Origin: Romanomermis culicivorax
Lineage: Eukaryota > Nematoda > Enoplea > Mermithida > Mermithidae
DNA: 64,000 bases
Direction of reading: 5' to 3'
NCBI GenBank assembly: GCA_963922205.1
Contig: CAWUHX010000080.1
Span: 876,814 to 940,813 of the forward strand
In this document: piece by piece, positions 29,365 through 42,280 of the stretch
Numbering within the stretch: position 1 is the first letter of the stretch
Layout of the letters: every line of letters begins with the position of its first letter
The notes under the pieces: model-generated
What the model was told of the DNA's origin: nothing
Database searches by the model: none
Seen by the model: the letters and a program-made list of their open reading frames with translations, nothing else
Made by a program: the position numbers and the translations under genes

Positions 29365-30235
29365 TATTCTATGAAACATAGTTTTTAACATTTAAAAATG
29401 TTTATATGGGGTTGTATTCAGGCAACTACTATGTTATGTTTAGACGACTACTACATTATGCCGTCATGTATTGTTTTTAGATTACATGTTAAAAAAAGAA
29501 AAAAAGAACTTTCCATTTTGTTTTTGAAAAATCAAAAAAAAACTACGCGTAATGCAAACTTTCTTTGATGCTTTTTGTAACAAAGTTTTAACATTTCAAC
29601 ACCAACTGACTACGTTTGGATACCAGAAAAATGGCCGCCCCAAAGAGTGAAACAAAACAAAAAAAATATGTGAAACATTAGCTTTTGGCATCTAAATTAT
29701 ACATCGTCTTACTGTAGCCGTCAATCACTAACTATGTTTTTAAATTTCAAAATCAGTCAGAGTGACCATGGCGCTATAAAATTTAATCAACAAAAATTGG
29801 GAGGAATGTGAAACAAAAGGCTGGGTGGTACATGGATGCATCAAAAGCTATCAAAATGTAGGGTGAAACATTTGCATATTAGTCCCGAAAATGTTCAGAT
29901 TGAAAAATTTTGCTCATTCCGCCAATTTCTCAATGAGTATAACTGCCACATTTATCAATTTTAGTATATTTTACATTTACTGTACTTGTATTTTTTTATT
30001 TACAGCCTCATATATGTATAGGGTATCAAATGTAATATTGTATTCTTACAAATGTCAGGGGCAAGTTACAGTCATCAATTTTTTACAAATTGATCAAAAT
30101 TGATAATGCAGCTTAATTAACGCCCTGCACATATACAAAATTCCAATGCACAAATGTAGTATGTCACAATAGATGTTTTATGTGCAGGGAGTTAATTATT
30201 GGCATATCAATATAATTCCCAAAGTGTGGAAATGG
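29365..30235. other. Non-coding stretch
   Basis: AT-rich with no recognised gene or transposon end. Confidence 0.4.
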
Positions 30236-31178
30236 TGTAACGACCAGTCTGGAGAAGCACTTTACTTTATCCTGAATAGACAGTCGAAACGACGTACAAT
30301 GGAACGGGTAATACGGGGGAGGATTCAATAATACGATTACGGGCGGGTTCAATGATCGCTTGATTCGTCGATGATAAGAATTACAATGCGATAAAAGAAT
30401 TACAATACAACACGGCTTAATAAGAATTACAATACAACACGGCTTAACTGCTTCCAAAAATAAAATCTCGCTCGCAAAACGAAAACGATGTTTGCAAATA
30501 AAACGGAATGATCGCAAAAAACCAAAGACTGAGAACTATGAATTAATAAAATCACGCTTTGCTTCTCTTTAAATACGACGTTTTCGGCCACTCCCTGGGC
30601 TTCATGGGAGGTCTTGCTTCTGTCCATCTTCTTCCGCCAATCGCCGCTTCCTGCTTTACTATTCTTGCTAATTTAGTCACACCCTTCAATGCTTTTCTAG
30701 TACGGCATGCTTTTCGTGTCTTGCTTGCTTTCTACGGTGGGCTTAGCCACACCTCTGTGCTTCTGTGCATGCTTTCTGTATCTATTTCTTCTGTGTACAC
30801 ATGTTTTGGGGGACCATCGCTACCATTGCACTTGAGACTACTGTCTGGTGGGGCTTCTACTTTTTACTGTGTGCAGGTGTTGTTTACGATTTCTATGAGG
30901 AATTTCGGTAGCCGTGGAATGTGTAGTATAGTGTAGGTTCTAGGGGACCAGCTGCCGTCTGTGCAAATTAATTGGGGCGTCTTAATTGAGTCAATAGCGG
31001 CTACCGGGGTGTGGAAGGATCAAAATAAAGTACTTCACGTAATTTTACAGGAATGTTTGGGTGTGAATCCCAGACACCCTTGAGACGATAAATTATGAAA
31101 ATGAATTAATATTTAATAAATGACTATCACATACAGTATGCTATATATTTACAGTACTGCGTTAGCAGGTACGTTACA
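30236..31178 (-). mobile_element. Solo LTR, diverged subfamily
   Basis: TGTAACG...CGTTACA ends with a perfect ATGG duplication at 30,232-30,235 and 31,179-31,182. Longer than the other LTRs, partly through a short internal duplication of AAGAATTACAATACAACACG near 30.4 kb. Confidence 0.9.
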
Positions 31179-31234
31179 ATGGTAAGTTATAGACAACGTA
31201 TTTCAAAAATATCATTTTATGAATATTTTAAAAT

Positions 31235-31483
31235 TATAGTCTGTTTTTCTTGAAATGCTTCTAAATAATGAAAGTGGAAAGCAAGTAGTATTTCAGATTT
31301 TCACGTTTTGCTGATAAACAATACATCAGATTGGGCTGGAAATTTGTAAGCATAATGACCTAACCCTTAGGAATTTTTCGAGCAAAAAATTTTACAGTAA
31401 GAGCTCTATGTAAACGATTTTGACGATAGTATTGATTTGTGTCACTTTTCTATTTAGAAGCATTTTATAAAAAACAGACTATA
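31235..31483 (+). mobile_element. 249-bp TA-type MITE
   Basis: Imperfect terminal inverted repeats of about 32 bp start TATAGTCTGTTTTT, and TATA at both ends fits a TA target. The interior is AT-rich and non-coding. The same length as the copy at 42,843-43,091. Ends and size suggest a Tc1/mariner-type MITE. Confidence 0.75.
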
Positions 31484-33416
31484 ATACAGTATTGATACAG
31501 ATCATTGAATGCATTGATAGTGTTTTATTGTTGACGTATTTTTACAAATATTTCAAAATAAATATAGTAGCTACATTTTAAAATAATTTTAACACTACAC
31601 ATGTAAAAATCTCTATGTATTTGCATGTTATACCATTTTACTCATATAGGATTTCTACGCGTGCAGGAGGGAAATTATGAGAAAAGAAGTGCTATAATAG
31701 TCGTATTTTGCAATTTTATCGAAGCTAATAATTCTATCCTTTTACAAATATAGGTTATCAAATGTGTGAAAACAGTGTTTCACATTCAAGATTTGTAGGG
31801 TAAATTATAATTATGGCAAAATAATTGTCATTGAATTTGCATTTTTATTGCAAAAACTTGATCATCAAGTTTTTTAGTCTGAAAAGATTTTCATGACTTT
31901 TGACAAACAGTGCATTTCTTATCTTCAAAACTCAAAATAAAAGGCGTTGGAGGTATTACCATAGAGTTCTCAGTTTCCACATCCGTAACTAGAAAGTTTC
32001 GTGACGTGAAGCCTAACAGCTGTTTGATGTTGACACATAAAAAACACTACAAAAGAAATTAGATTTTAAGGGTCTGAGCATGAGATCTAACAACCTAATG
32101 GTTTTACTCGCAAAAGTTTTGTGAAAACCTGTTAGATTCTAAGAGTTCCGGGGATAAGATCTGATCAGTTTACTCACTTGAAAACAAGTAAATCCATTAA
32201 ATTTTAGGGGTCAAAACTGGGAAAACGAGTCAAACTGTTTATTAGTCTTTTTACAAAAAGTTTGTAAAACCATTAGATTTTACAAATTTGATACCATCAG
32301 GTGCGTCAGCTGTTGACCATCTAGCCTACAATAATGTATTTTGATAGTTTTATGCTTTGTCGAGTGGTCGGTTTGTCCCGCTCGTTCTTGAAAAACGTGT
32401 CTAACACTGAATTCTTTGTGAAACGAGTAAAACCATTAGATAATAGAATTGGATAATAAAAGCATGTTATCAGAATTGACAAACACACACATTAGTTGTT
32501 TAAACTTATTGCCCTGAATTTTGATTTTTTGTAGGATAGTATCTGTTGACATGAGTGTGGTGTTTTGAAGACATCTGAGAATATCTTTTAAAACAAGTTT
32601 CAACTCTGTGAGTCATCTAACAACCAATCTGACAAAATTTTGAAGAATTTTGATAAATCTCGTTTGGATCTTGTGACAATGCCATGATGTTTCAAAACTA
32701 TGACTGATTGTGCAGCATATATATATATATATATTTTGTGAATCACAAGTTTTATTTTCAAGTCTAGAAATATTTAACAGGATGTTTTTGACTTTTAAGT
32801 TAAAACAAACATTTACAAGATTTCAGAAGAGTGTTTCATTTTCACACGTGAAGTTATTTTAATCAGAGTGATTCTGGTAGCCCTATTGTTTGCACATTCC
32901 GCGGTCAGATATTAAAGCAAGGTTTAGCACTTCAATCAGGCATAAGCGTAAGCATGCCAAGCAAAATCCCGTGAATCATCAATATCATAAATGGAACAGA
33001 AGCAGCTCCATCGCCTCCAGTTTTGGCCCCTTATGAACAAGAAGAAAAAGTTTTCCATGCACATTGGCACTAACTAATCTATTATTTGGAGTACCTTTCG
33101 ACGGGTATGCTCAACATCATTCCAATAGGTTTTGATTCCAGTATTAGCAGAGCGAAAATTGGCTATGACCCGATTATAACTGAAACAGTCCAAAACATAA
33201 CTAGATTCCATGAGGGCTTCTGCCTGGAGAACATTTCCACTTTGACACTTACTTGTGAATAATTTGATTGAATGTGTGGTTTATTGCTATGAAAGAATAT
33301 CAGTGGGTTTTGCAGCTGTTTGAGTTCAGTGAATAGATGCTACTCTTCTACAAACTTTGCTTTGGGAAATTGATCGAAGCAAAGTATTGCTAGCAGAGCC
33401 GAAAAATGGTCAATAA
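31484..33416. other. Non-coding stretch with weak internal repeats
   Basis: No gene recognised. A loose repeat around AAACCATTAGATTTTA occurs at 32.09-32.45 kb, and a short (TA)n run at about 32.72 kb. Confidence 0.45.
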
Positions 33417-33481
33417 GGCCTGTATGCCAGAAGGCGGAGCAGAATACTACACGGAGTAAGCTAATCGGAGAAGTAGCCACT

Positions 33482-33999
33482 TGTTGTAGTGTATTTCCAC
33501 CGATTTGTCGAACATTCTCGTATTTGTCAATTTTCGAAAGAGGCGCCCAGGTTCAAAGTGGAGCAAGCAACGCGGACCATCGAGAGACGTCTTACTGTAG
33601 CATCAATCGTCATGCATGCATTGGGCTCTCTCTCTCTTATGACTAGTGTTGTTATATTTTGTGCGTATTAACCTGCCTCCCTGTGCGCCAAGCCTGTTGT
33701 GTATTTTCCCAGCACAAGGGAGTTTATTATTTCTCGCCCATTCGAGTTTTGTATAAGTAAGTATACTTTGTGTTAGATAAATCGGAGAAAACTCTCCTTT
33801 TATTTTTCATACCTAATTAGGAGACAGATTAAGGGACTTGGTTTCCTTAGTCTGTGGGTTAATTATTGTCAGGTTTAAATACTCTAATTGAGTAATTAAT
33901 CGGGTAAGCGTGGACGTTGGGAATACATGCATTAAGGACAAATTCTGGAATCCCACTCCTGCCTCTTCTCTCAAAAGCCCCGACCAAATAAAAAAAACA
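33482..33999 (+). mobile_element. Solo LTR, TGTTGTAG family
   Basis: Begins TGTTGTAGTGT, ends AAACA, with CACT at 33,478-33,481 and 34,000-34,003. The target resembles itself on both sides (CGGAGTAAGCTAATC). Related to, but clearly diverged from, the LTR at 41.2 kb. Confidence 0.65.
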
Positions 34000-34848
34000 C
34001 ACTCCCCGGAGTAAGCTAATCCACCGACTAGCTACTCCTGGGATTAGGCTACTCCACGGATTTTCTTTTTTGGCATTCCAGAAAGTGGATTAGTGGTGGA
34101 GTTTGTAATCACTGGATTAAACAGTGGAGTTGTGACAAAAACACATGAAAGAAAGTCGTCATATTTTTCGCAATGGATTTCTGCTGCTCATCGTCGGTTT
34201 ATTGATTTTATTATTTTTCCCTGCAAGACCCCTTTATCGACCTTGTCGGTTTTTTGTTGCATTGCTTTTTGCTTCTCTGTATATATGAAACTTGTGAGAT
34301 GAGCAACAGAAAACGAGGTGGTAGTTTTCCTATCAGAATTCAAATTTTCGGTTTATTGCATTGATATTGTAGTTGGAAGTCGAAATCGCTATACCTTTCG
34401 AATGGATCTGATCTTCGAAAAAGAACTCGAGGAATGTTGTTTGTATGCTCGTTTTCCTCATCCAAATTTCTCAGAAAATTGATGAAATCAACAACTTCCA
34501 TAGTTATAGTGCTGTAAATCAGTCTTACTCCGCTGAATACACCTGCTCAATGCAGAGTTAGAAAAAGACGAGAAAAACCGTTTTTTACTCCACTGTTAGC
34601 TCTACTCTTCTTTCTGGCATACTGAAAAAAGATAATCCACTGATTATTCCGCCATTTAATCCTTGAATTAGCCTACTCCGCTTTTTGGCATACCGATTTA
34701 TTCTACTCTATTGTTCTCTTTACTCCTCCTTCTGGAATGCCAACTGGAGATAAGAATTTTCGCCCGTTTTTCGCCAAATTTCGCCCATTTTTTTCTTGAT
34801 TTCTCGGCCAATTTTCAAGATTTTTCGAAGCGGTTTTCGCCAGCGTCT
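34000..34848. other. Repeat-rich stretch of the TIR region
   Basis: Carries several degenerate GGAGTAGGCTACTCC and TTCTGGCATAC motifs (near 34.0-34.1 and 34.52-34.76 kb), the subterminal theme of the surrounding TIR element. No gene. Confidence 0.5.
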
Positions 34849-35084
34849 TCTCCAATGATGGCCGCATCACCTGCAATCAACGCCGCGACGACGCCGACGT
34901 CAGCAACGTCAATATTCTCGACGTCGGGAATGACCACTCCAATTAATCCTCATTCTTTTTAGCCCAATGTGGCGCAGCCAGTTTTTACTGTTTTTCAGAT
35001 GCCCCGCATCTTCCTACGCAGGCGCGCCCCTTTTCCGCCCATTCCGCGACGTCAGCAAGCGACGTCGCGCATCCCAAAACTCTG

Positions 35085-35590
35085 CAAAGAGGCGCGACGA
35101 TGTCAGAAATGGGCCCTTATCTTAGAAACGATTTTCCGCAATGCACATCGACTTCAGCAACAACCATTCATCACCAAAATGTTCTTCAACAAGGCGCGTT
35201 GAGGTCAGCAAGTGGCGCTCATCACCAGAATGTTTTTCCAAGAGGCGCCACGATATCAACAATGGATTGCCATCAAAACGACTTTCTGCGCAGGGGGGAT
35301 GACATCAGCAAGGTGCGCCAACCATCAAAATGCTTCTCCAAGAGGCGCGGCGACGTCAGCAAGAGGTGGCAACCCTCAAAATGCTTTTCTACAAGGCACC
35401 GTGACGTCAGTAAGCAGCAGCGATGATCCATATGCTTTTCCACAAGGCGCTGTGACGTCAGCAAGGGGCGGCAATGATCAATATGCTTTTCCACGGGGCG
35501 CCGCGACGTCAGCAAGGTGCGTCGACCATCAAATTGCTTTTCCACAAGAAGCTGTGACATCAGCAACCATTGCTCATCAGTCAACTACCA
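35085..35590 (+). repeat. 51-bp coding tandem repeat in Gag leader
   Basis: About nine or ten units of 51 bases, each built around CAAGGCGC(C/T)GTGACGTCAGCAAG. In the best frame (35,212-35,724) this is a 17-residue repeat with the core FPRGAATSARGG. Units near 35,402, 35,452 and 35,503 are the most regular; the outer ones are worn. Confidence 0.8.
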
Positions 35591-35959
35591 TTGGTGATGT
35601 GCCGCAGCCAGTGAGTGTTTTTTCCACTATGGTGCCCTTTCTAAACACAAATTCGGTGATAGCACCCTTTTTAAATTCAAATTCTTTTCTGGCGCCTTCT
35701 TCTCAACCTTTGGTAATGTTTTAAATGAATCTTTGGTGCAAGCTCTGCCGACAACTCTGCCTGCAGCTTCGAGTTTGAGTGCATCAGCTAGGCAAGTATT
35801 TTCAGCAGTGGCGCCCCTCCTAGTGCACAGGTAAGCATTTTGGACAGCAACAGAGGCCAATCAAACCTATCTGATCCTGTTGTTGAAGCAAGATTTTTGG
35901 TGCTCGAGGAAAAATATGCCCGCCAGCTTGAACAAATGGAACAATGACAAATAATCATC

Positions 35960-37603
35960 ATGAATGCATTGCTAGAGAAAAAGGAACAAACTGCTGCCAA
36001 CAGATGGGAATCACCATCGTATGATGTCCTAACGACTGTTGGACCACCAATGCTTGCTGAGCCCATTCTGGAATATTGTCCGCCGCTCCCAGTTGCTGCA
36101 TCCAACCAGCCTTGGATGAATCGTCAAAACACATCAAATCACTGTCATGCTGATGTGTTAGCGGGTGGTGCTTTTCCCCAACCGTGTGCATCTGCTAGAC
36201 AACATGATTTCCCCGACTTACTACCCGAAAATTTTTGCACAATGGATAACGGATGCCCGACCTTTCAAGAGGAGGAGGGTCGAATAAAAGTCATTGTCAA
36301 AAATATGCATCTGCTTCACGTTGACGCTTCCATCATAGATAAACAACTGCTTTGATTCTTCATACGCCTCGAAAACGAATTCCGCCACGATGAATCCAAC
36401 TATATCAAAATGAGTACGCTCCGCTGCCTCACAGGCGATACGCCCAGCAATACGATTCAAGACATAACCCAATACGACAAAGCCAAGAATATGCTCATGT
36501 TTCAACTCGCACCCGATTGCAACAAAATGACGCTCAAATGAGAATTTGCTGCCATTATGCCCGAAACTGGAGAAGAATCTGCCGCCTTTCTCAGTAGGGT
36601 AATGACCTATGTACAGCTTCTTTACCATGAAAAAGATCAATTTTTTCAACACCAAACAATTATTCAAACTTTTCTAATGTAAATGCCTATTTTTTATCAA
36701 CTTTCTATTGGTGAAGAAGCAGAAAAGTTCACTAGTGTACATCAGTTAGCCAATGCAGTAGCTAGAGTTTGCAGCAAACTAAACGCCATGAAAGCAGAGA
36801 TCGGCACCGATGAACAGACGATTGTTGTCCATCAGGCTGTTCGGGAAGCCGTGACACTGCAATCATCAACATCGCCGCCTATGAACAAACGTTTCCACTG
36901 CCGCCATAGCCATGATCATCCAATTGACCGCCGACAAACTGAGTTGCCTGCCTCTTCTGGTAGAAGTCATCGCAGTGATGGCTCTCTATCTACCGTTTCA
37001 ACATCAAATCGCCTCAACCAACAAGAACAACCTCTTTGAATGACAAAACCTCTACAAATCGCATAGCCACGACAGGTATCGAACTCAAAATTGCTGATCC
37101 GCTACCTATGATTTGAACTGGTTTCCGCTGATGCCATCTTCTGGTCTCTCCTGCAACGCCCATAATTCGCGCACTCACAATACCAAACATTGTCACTGGC
37201 TCAAACAAGTCAACACTTTGAAGATGTATCATCAAAACCCCGATCCCCGCATGATGCCCTACACCAGCCAAAATCTCATAACCAACCATCACTGCTACAG
37301 CAATGATATTAGAGCTTTCGACACATGGCAAACTCAACAAACAGGCAACCCTTTGTTCAAACAGCATATTCACTATAATATGCCAGTGCCTCCAACTTCA
37401 ATGCCAGCCTTGCCGGCCCCTCTGACTAATGCAGCCGCTAACACCGCCAAAGTGTCAGATGCTGCGGCCATGGCTCAGCCTTCAACAACTGAGACTCCTT
37501 CCGAATCAATCACCGCCAAGATGATGACTAGCCCAGGAATCATCAGCTGGGATGCCTCCACTCAACCTTCTTATCCGCTGTGGATCATTCAATCAGCCGT
37601 TTG
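35960..37603 (+). pseudogene. gag remnant with stops
   Basis: One frame from 35,960 continues with Gag-like sequence past a TGA at 36,353, another TGA near 36,539 and a TAA near 36,678. After further frame changes a His/Cys remnant resembling a decayed zinc knuckle (FHCRHSHDH) is seen near 36.9 kb. No intact product is possible. Confidence 0.55.
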
Positions 37604-37670
37604 CTGAATCAACAACCCGGCACTATCTGATACAAAATTCATCCAAAAATATGCCGCAACAAGTGCCTTC

Positions 37671-38543
37671 ATGATAGGAGTCAAAGTTAGCAACATCAAA
37701 ATGAATGCTTTAATCGACACTGGTGCTCAATGTTCCGTCCTTTCATCCCGCCTCATCCAACGAGCTTTGGATAAACAAATGCTTTGCTTGCCCATCTGTG
37801 GAAAGATAAAGGTCGCCGATGGTGCCACGGTCACTGCTCATGGTCCTGTTATCATCACGATGGGATCCCCATTCGGGGAACATTTAGTCAAGTGTGTCGT
37901 TCTCGATGATGATGATCAAGATCAATTTATTATTGGCACCGACTTCCTCGCTCATCCCCAAATCAAGGCCATTCTCAACTTCAAAGAAAAATTTCTCGAA
38001 ATCCAAAATGTCAAAATGCCGCTCAAAGTAGTCACTTTGATCAAACCACAATCATTTCTACCAACATTGTGCGACAATATTTTGGAAGAAATCCCTCTGG
38101 AGGAACAAGTGAGTATTTGTGATAATTTTTCAGAAACTGATAGTCAAGTTGAAGAAATCGAAGCCGAACAACGGATACAGCAGGCTCAACCTAGTCCACA
38201 CCAACTGCCCTCACGGCGGCTGGAGGTCACAGAGCTTGCCGAACCTATCTTCCTTGTCACTCAAGCATCCATCTCCGTTTCGCCAAACTGTCAGCAATGG
38301 ATAACCGGCACCGTTTTTCCCTCCATGCTTGTTTCTATCCCAGATTTGATTGTCCAACCATTGACCACCAACAACGTTGCCGCAGAATTCCCAATCGAAA
38401 CCGTGATTGTCAACGTAACCAATGGAAGCTGCTCACTTTTGTTTGTCAACAATATGCCGAATTGCATCAAACTTCGAGGGAAACCAAATTGTTGCCATGG
38501 CCAAACACATGTTGGAGTCTGGTGCTGCCCTGATCCAGGATAG
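37671..38543 (+). pseudogene. Retroelement aspartic protease region
   Basis: Encodes a retropepsin-like domain: LIDTGAQCSVLSS at about residue 15 and FIIGTDFL about 80 residues later. The frame then runs on in a Glu/Pro-rich linker and is overlapped from 38,422 by the RT frame. The core motifs are intact, but its neighbours are broken, so no functional polyprotein is expected. Confidence 0.7.
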
Positions 38544-39744
38544 CGACATCCGTGTTTCAGTTGCTGCATTGGATCGTGATTTGACTGACCATGAACCGGC
38601 CGCACTGGACAAATCGCTACCACTTCATACCGACAACCAAGAATTGGAATTAGCTTTGAACAAGATGACCGAAAAAACCCACGTTACTTCTGCTCAAAAA
38701 GCAAAGACCCTCAGCATGCTTCGGCAAAACAGGGACGTCTTCAGCCTCCCTGGCGACAAACCAATGTTCACCAACAAATTGATGGTCAGCATTGACACCG
38801 GCACTGCAAAACCAGTATCCGGCCATTATTACCTTGCCCTGATGGAACAACGACCAATTGTCCATCGCCATATCCAAGAAATGCTTGACAACGATTTTAT
38901 CAAACAATCACGCTTGCCCTGGGCCGCATTACTATTCCTTGTAAAGAAAAAAGATGGCTCTTGGGGACCCGTTGTCGACTACCGTGGAATAAACGATGTT
39001 ACGCCCAGCAACAAATTCCCGATCCCGCGCATCGAGGACTATTTGGATGTTATGGGACAAGCAAAATTTTTCACCATGCTCGATCTCAAAGCCGGGTACT
39101 GGCAAGTACCTCTGGACAATGACTCCCGCAACAAAACAACCTTTATCTGCCAAGAAGGTTCGTTTCGATTCAAAGTTTTGCTGTTCAGTTTGAAGAACAT
39201 GCCTGCCGAAGCCAGCAAGAAATACTACGACCAAAAAGCCCGCAAAAGAGAAATTAGCGTTAATGACCTCGTCCTTTTGGTCAACAATAAAAAAGGTAAC
39301 AAAATTCAACCAGATTTTTCATCATCACAGATGTCAGTAATATTGATAACAATACGGTTACAATTGATGCTTTGGATACGCCTGGCCCACAGCAGCTTGT
39401 CCCCATTTCCCGATTGGAGCCCTTTATTCCATGCCCAGCCCGAGACACTTTCATCACGGAAGCCGGTGGATCACACGGCCAACAAATGGATGCCACCCAG
39501 CAACATTAACTTCAGAGTGCAAAATTTTTTGGTTGGGATGACCCTCTGGATTTTTTCTTCTTTCCCCTTTTATTTTTCTTTATTCTATCCTATTTTACAA
39601 CGCCGCATAAATTGTTTGCCGATCCCGACTGCCACAACATCGATGCCTACAACAGACGATTTTTGTTTCAATTATATTTATTTGCATGCTAATTTTGTTT
39701 ATTTATCCCCTTTTTATATATGTATATTTTCACTTGCACCGTAA
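38422..39744 (+). pseudogene. RT fragment fused to integrase C-terminus by deletion
   Basis: The first part is a normal gypsy-type RT start ([19 protein letters not shown], then [18 protein letters not shown] with the first catalytic Asp). At about 39,205, right after LKNMPA where RT should proceed to the YxDD motif, the frame jumps to [20 protein letters not shown], which is typical of the integrase C-terminus. YxDD, thumb, RNase H and the integrase core are missing, so the protein cannot be active. Confidence 0.8.
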
Positions 39745-41201
39745 CCTTGGGCTCCCACTCGATTCATCCTCTCCACAGCCGCAAACAGGAAGATCAGTGG
39801 TCAGCCACTTCAACTTTCGCCCATGGCCTAGCTCATGCAACTTCCGACGTCATGGTTCGCCGCTGCCTCGATTGGTGCTGTAGTCCTCCTTCTCGATGCC
39901 TCGCTCAAGTGGGACGTTTGGAAATGGCAAGACCGCCCCAGTCTTGGTGAACTTCATGCCCAATGTTACTGCCATCTGAGTGAGAATATCATTTTTACAA
40001 TTTTTCCATCTATTTCGGTCAAAAATTTCTTTTCATTCTCAAATCCAAAAATCCAGATTTCATTCCATTAGTGTGTGCAAAGGCCGCCCCATAGTCCCCT
40101 TCTATGGTGTCGCACCACTATTCTAAAATTTTCAATGCACTCTACTTTTGGTATATGACTATGGAGCTGGCACGAGCTTTCAGCTTATTTGCTGACTGTT
40201 CTTGCCGCCTTTCCCCTACGATACTTTGGACTCTGACCATTGATTTGACGCATCGCAGTTTATCATGCATCTCCCGCTGCTCGCCACTTTATGAAGTTGA
40301 CCCCCACTCAGAACCCGAAATTTGACTCGACACCCGTACAAAAGAAGAGATCGGCAACATGGAGCCCATCACAGTTTAGTTTTCCCAAAAAATTTACTTC
40401 TCATTTCAAAAAAAAAACTATTCTTATTCTCGGTCCAAATTCACTATCTAAATATAGCCTTTGAATCACCCCAAAAAATTGTTCATCTGCTTACTGTATA
40501 GTATACTCGTATTTCTCACTGTTTTCTTGTATGTATCTTGTATATCTCGTTTTTTTGTATCAATCATCTTCTCCAACGTCAATCGTCTTCGATGGATGCC
40601 CGCCCAATCGCATGATGCAACTACGATGTTCATCTTGGCTGGCTCTGCCCCCTTTCGATTTTCAATTTCCTCACAACGTCAGATCAGCATAACTCGGCTG
40701 GCTCTGCTACGGATGTTCAACTCCCATGGCACCACTGCTTGGTTTTCATCGCCAGTCCGATTTCCCGCTACAACTTTCTTATATGCCCCGGAATGTTCTA
40801 CCGCAAGCCGCCGCCGATAGTTTGTCCTTTTCGCCTGCCATGTAATATTTTCGCTATCTTCCATCCTCCCCAGGACTGGTCGGACCTTCACTCTCGGAAT
40901 CCCGAAGGTAGTGGCCAGCCTCACCCTCCCCTCGGCATGGACTCATATGCTGGTGCACTCCAGTATATCCGTGCAGATGGAGTGCCGACACGGGCCGCAG
41001 TGTTGCCAAAATTACGGCCTTGCTAATTATGCACCGCATCGGGAGGTCTCACCCTACACATCACCAAATCGGCTCAAAACACTACAATGACTCTGTCAGC
41101 CCCACTGTGCACTGCCGATTTCATGTTCGGCTTCCCCGGTGACGGCCTGTAGTGGCTGAGTCCCTCACCTTGTCAGTTTTGTTTGTTCACATGATGATTG
41201 C
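39745..41201 (+). other. 3' region of the degraded retroelement
   Basis: Short frames only. It may hold remains of a third gene, but nothing was recognised. Confidence 0.4.
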
Positions 41202-41212
41202 AGGGGGAGGGG
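41202..41212 (+). other. Polypurine tract of the degraded element
   Basis: AGGGGGAGGGG directly before TGTTGTAGTGT, the start of the 3' LTR. Confidence 0.7.
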
Positions 41213-41718
41213 TGTTGTAGTGTGCTTCCGCCCATTTTCAGGATTTTGTAATAGCTTTGTTGATTTTGTAAAAACGCCTGCAAGTACAACATGTTGACCA
41301 TGCCTGACCTGGCTCAGCTGGACGGTTACTGTAGAAGATGGTTTTTGTGAATTAGTTAGTGTATATTATTGACTATTCTCGTGTGCCTCGCTTTTTATAT
41401 TAACTTGTATTTCGCCTGTGCATTATTCGCCTTGCCTTTATGCTGGTAAGAAGTCATGTTTTTTGGAAGGGGCGATTTTTAGGTAAGTTATATAAATAAA
41501 TGTTTAGTTAGGAAAGTGTTTTATTTGTGTCCAAAAGTGTGTTACCTTGTCTGACTAGTTTTAGTCAGGCATTTCTTGGGAAGGTAGTATTCTATTCTTG
41601 ACTTCTCGCCCCTGGGTGAGGAGTCATTCCGAGGTTTAGGGCAGGCGCAGAGAAGCACTGGCGTTAAGGTTGATCTCTCGCTATCTCTCCTGCACTTCAA
41701 TTCTTCTTACTGATTTCA
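41213..41718 (+). repeat. 3' LTR of the degraded element (right end approximate)
   Basis: Starts TGTTGTAGTGT after the polypurine tract. The end was set at a CA dinucleotide at a length like that of the solo LTR at 33.5 kb; without a 5' LTR it cannot be fixed exactly. Confidence 0.55.
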
Positions 41719-41807
41719 ACTCCTTCCTCCGACCTGACGGATCAAGGAGGCAAGAAATCGGGCAGAGCCGCCCCCAGACGTCCATCTCATTTTCAAATAC
41801 AACATTT

Positions 41808-42039
41808 GTCCATTTTTGTACGCAATAAGAGGCGAATTTGGCAAATAAGAAAAGTGGAATTTGACCCGTAATAAATCTATATCATTTTGGAACAACAGAA
41901 AATATAATAAACACATCAAGGTGACCACACACATACTCAACATACACACACACACGCTTCTGTATTACAAAAAAATACCAGAGAAAATTCTACTTTTCTT
42001 ACTGGCCAAATTCGCCTCTTATTGCGTACAAAAATGGAC
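41808..42039. mobile_element. Hairpin MITE with about 56-bp arms
   Basis: GTCCATTTTTGTACGCAATA and about 36 further bases at the left recur inverted at the right with few mismatches, around a loop containing (CA)n. TTT flanks both sides (41,805-41,807 and 42,040-42,042). No coding content. Confidence 0.75.
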
Positions 42040-42194
42040 TTTGGTGAAGCAAACGCTGTTTTGAATTCAAAATTTAAAAAATCGGTGAACAAGTGTAATT
42101 TTTTTGTTTTAAAAGTAAATTTCGACCCGTACCTCATGCGTTTATGTTCCTGCAATGAAACAGATATGAATACATACTATATTTTTTGGCTGCG

Positions 42195-42280
42195 GATCTG
42201 ACTAAGGCAGCTAATGTACAGTAGGCTGCTGATGTGCAGTAGGCTGCGGATGTGCGGTAGGCTGCGGATCTGAGCCCTAC
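42195..42280. repeat. 17-bp tandem repeat
   Basis: Four to five worn copies of a TAGGCTGCGGATGTGCG-like unit just inside the right end of the TIR region, like subterminal repeats of DNA transposons. Confidence 0.6.

Larger units (their letters stand above)
34849..41718 (+). mobile_element. Degraded gypsy-like LTR retrotransposon, internally deleted
   Basis: Plus-strand remains in the order repeat-rich Gag leader, gag with stops, protease, the N-terminal part of RT joined to the integrase C-terminus, an untranslatable 3' region, a polypurine tract (41,202-41,212) and a 3' LTR (41,213 to about 41,718). I found no matching 5' LTR, so it is also truncated on the left. The start given here is approximate. 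Confidence 0.7.

Noticed and set aside
33482..33999. 5' LTR of the degraded 34.9-41.7-kb element
   Set aside because: Its sequence is too diverged from the 41.2-kb LTR, and CACT flanks it on both sides as for a solo LTR.
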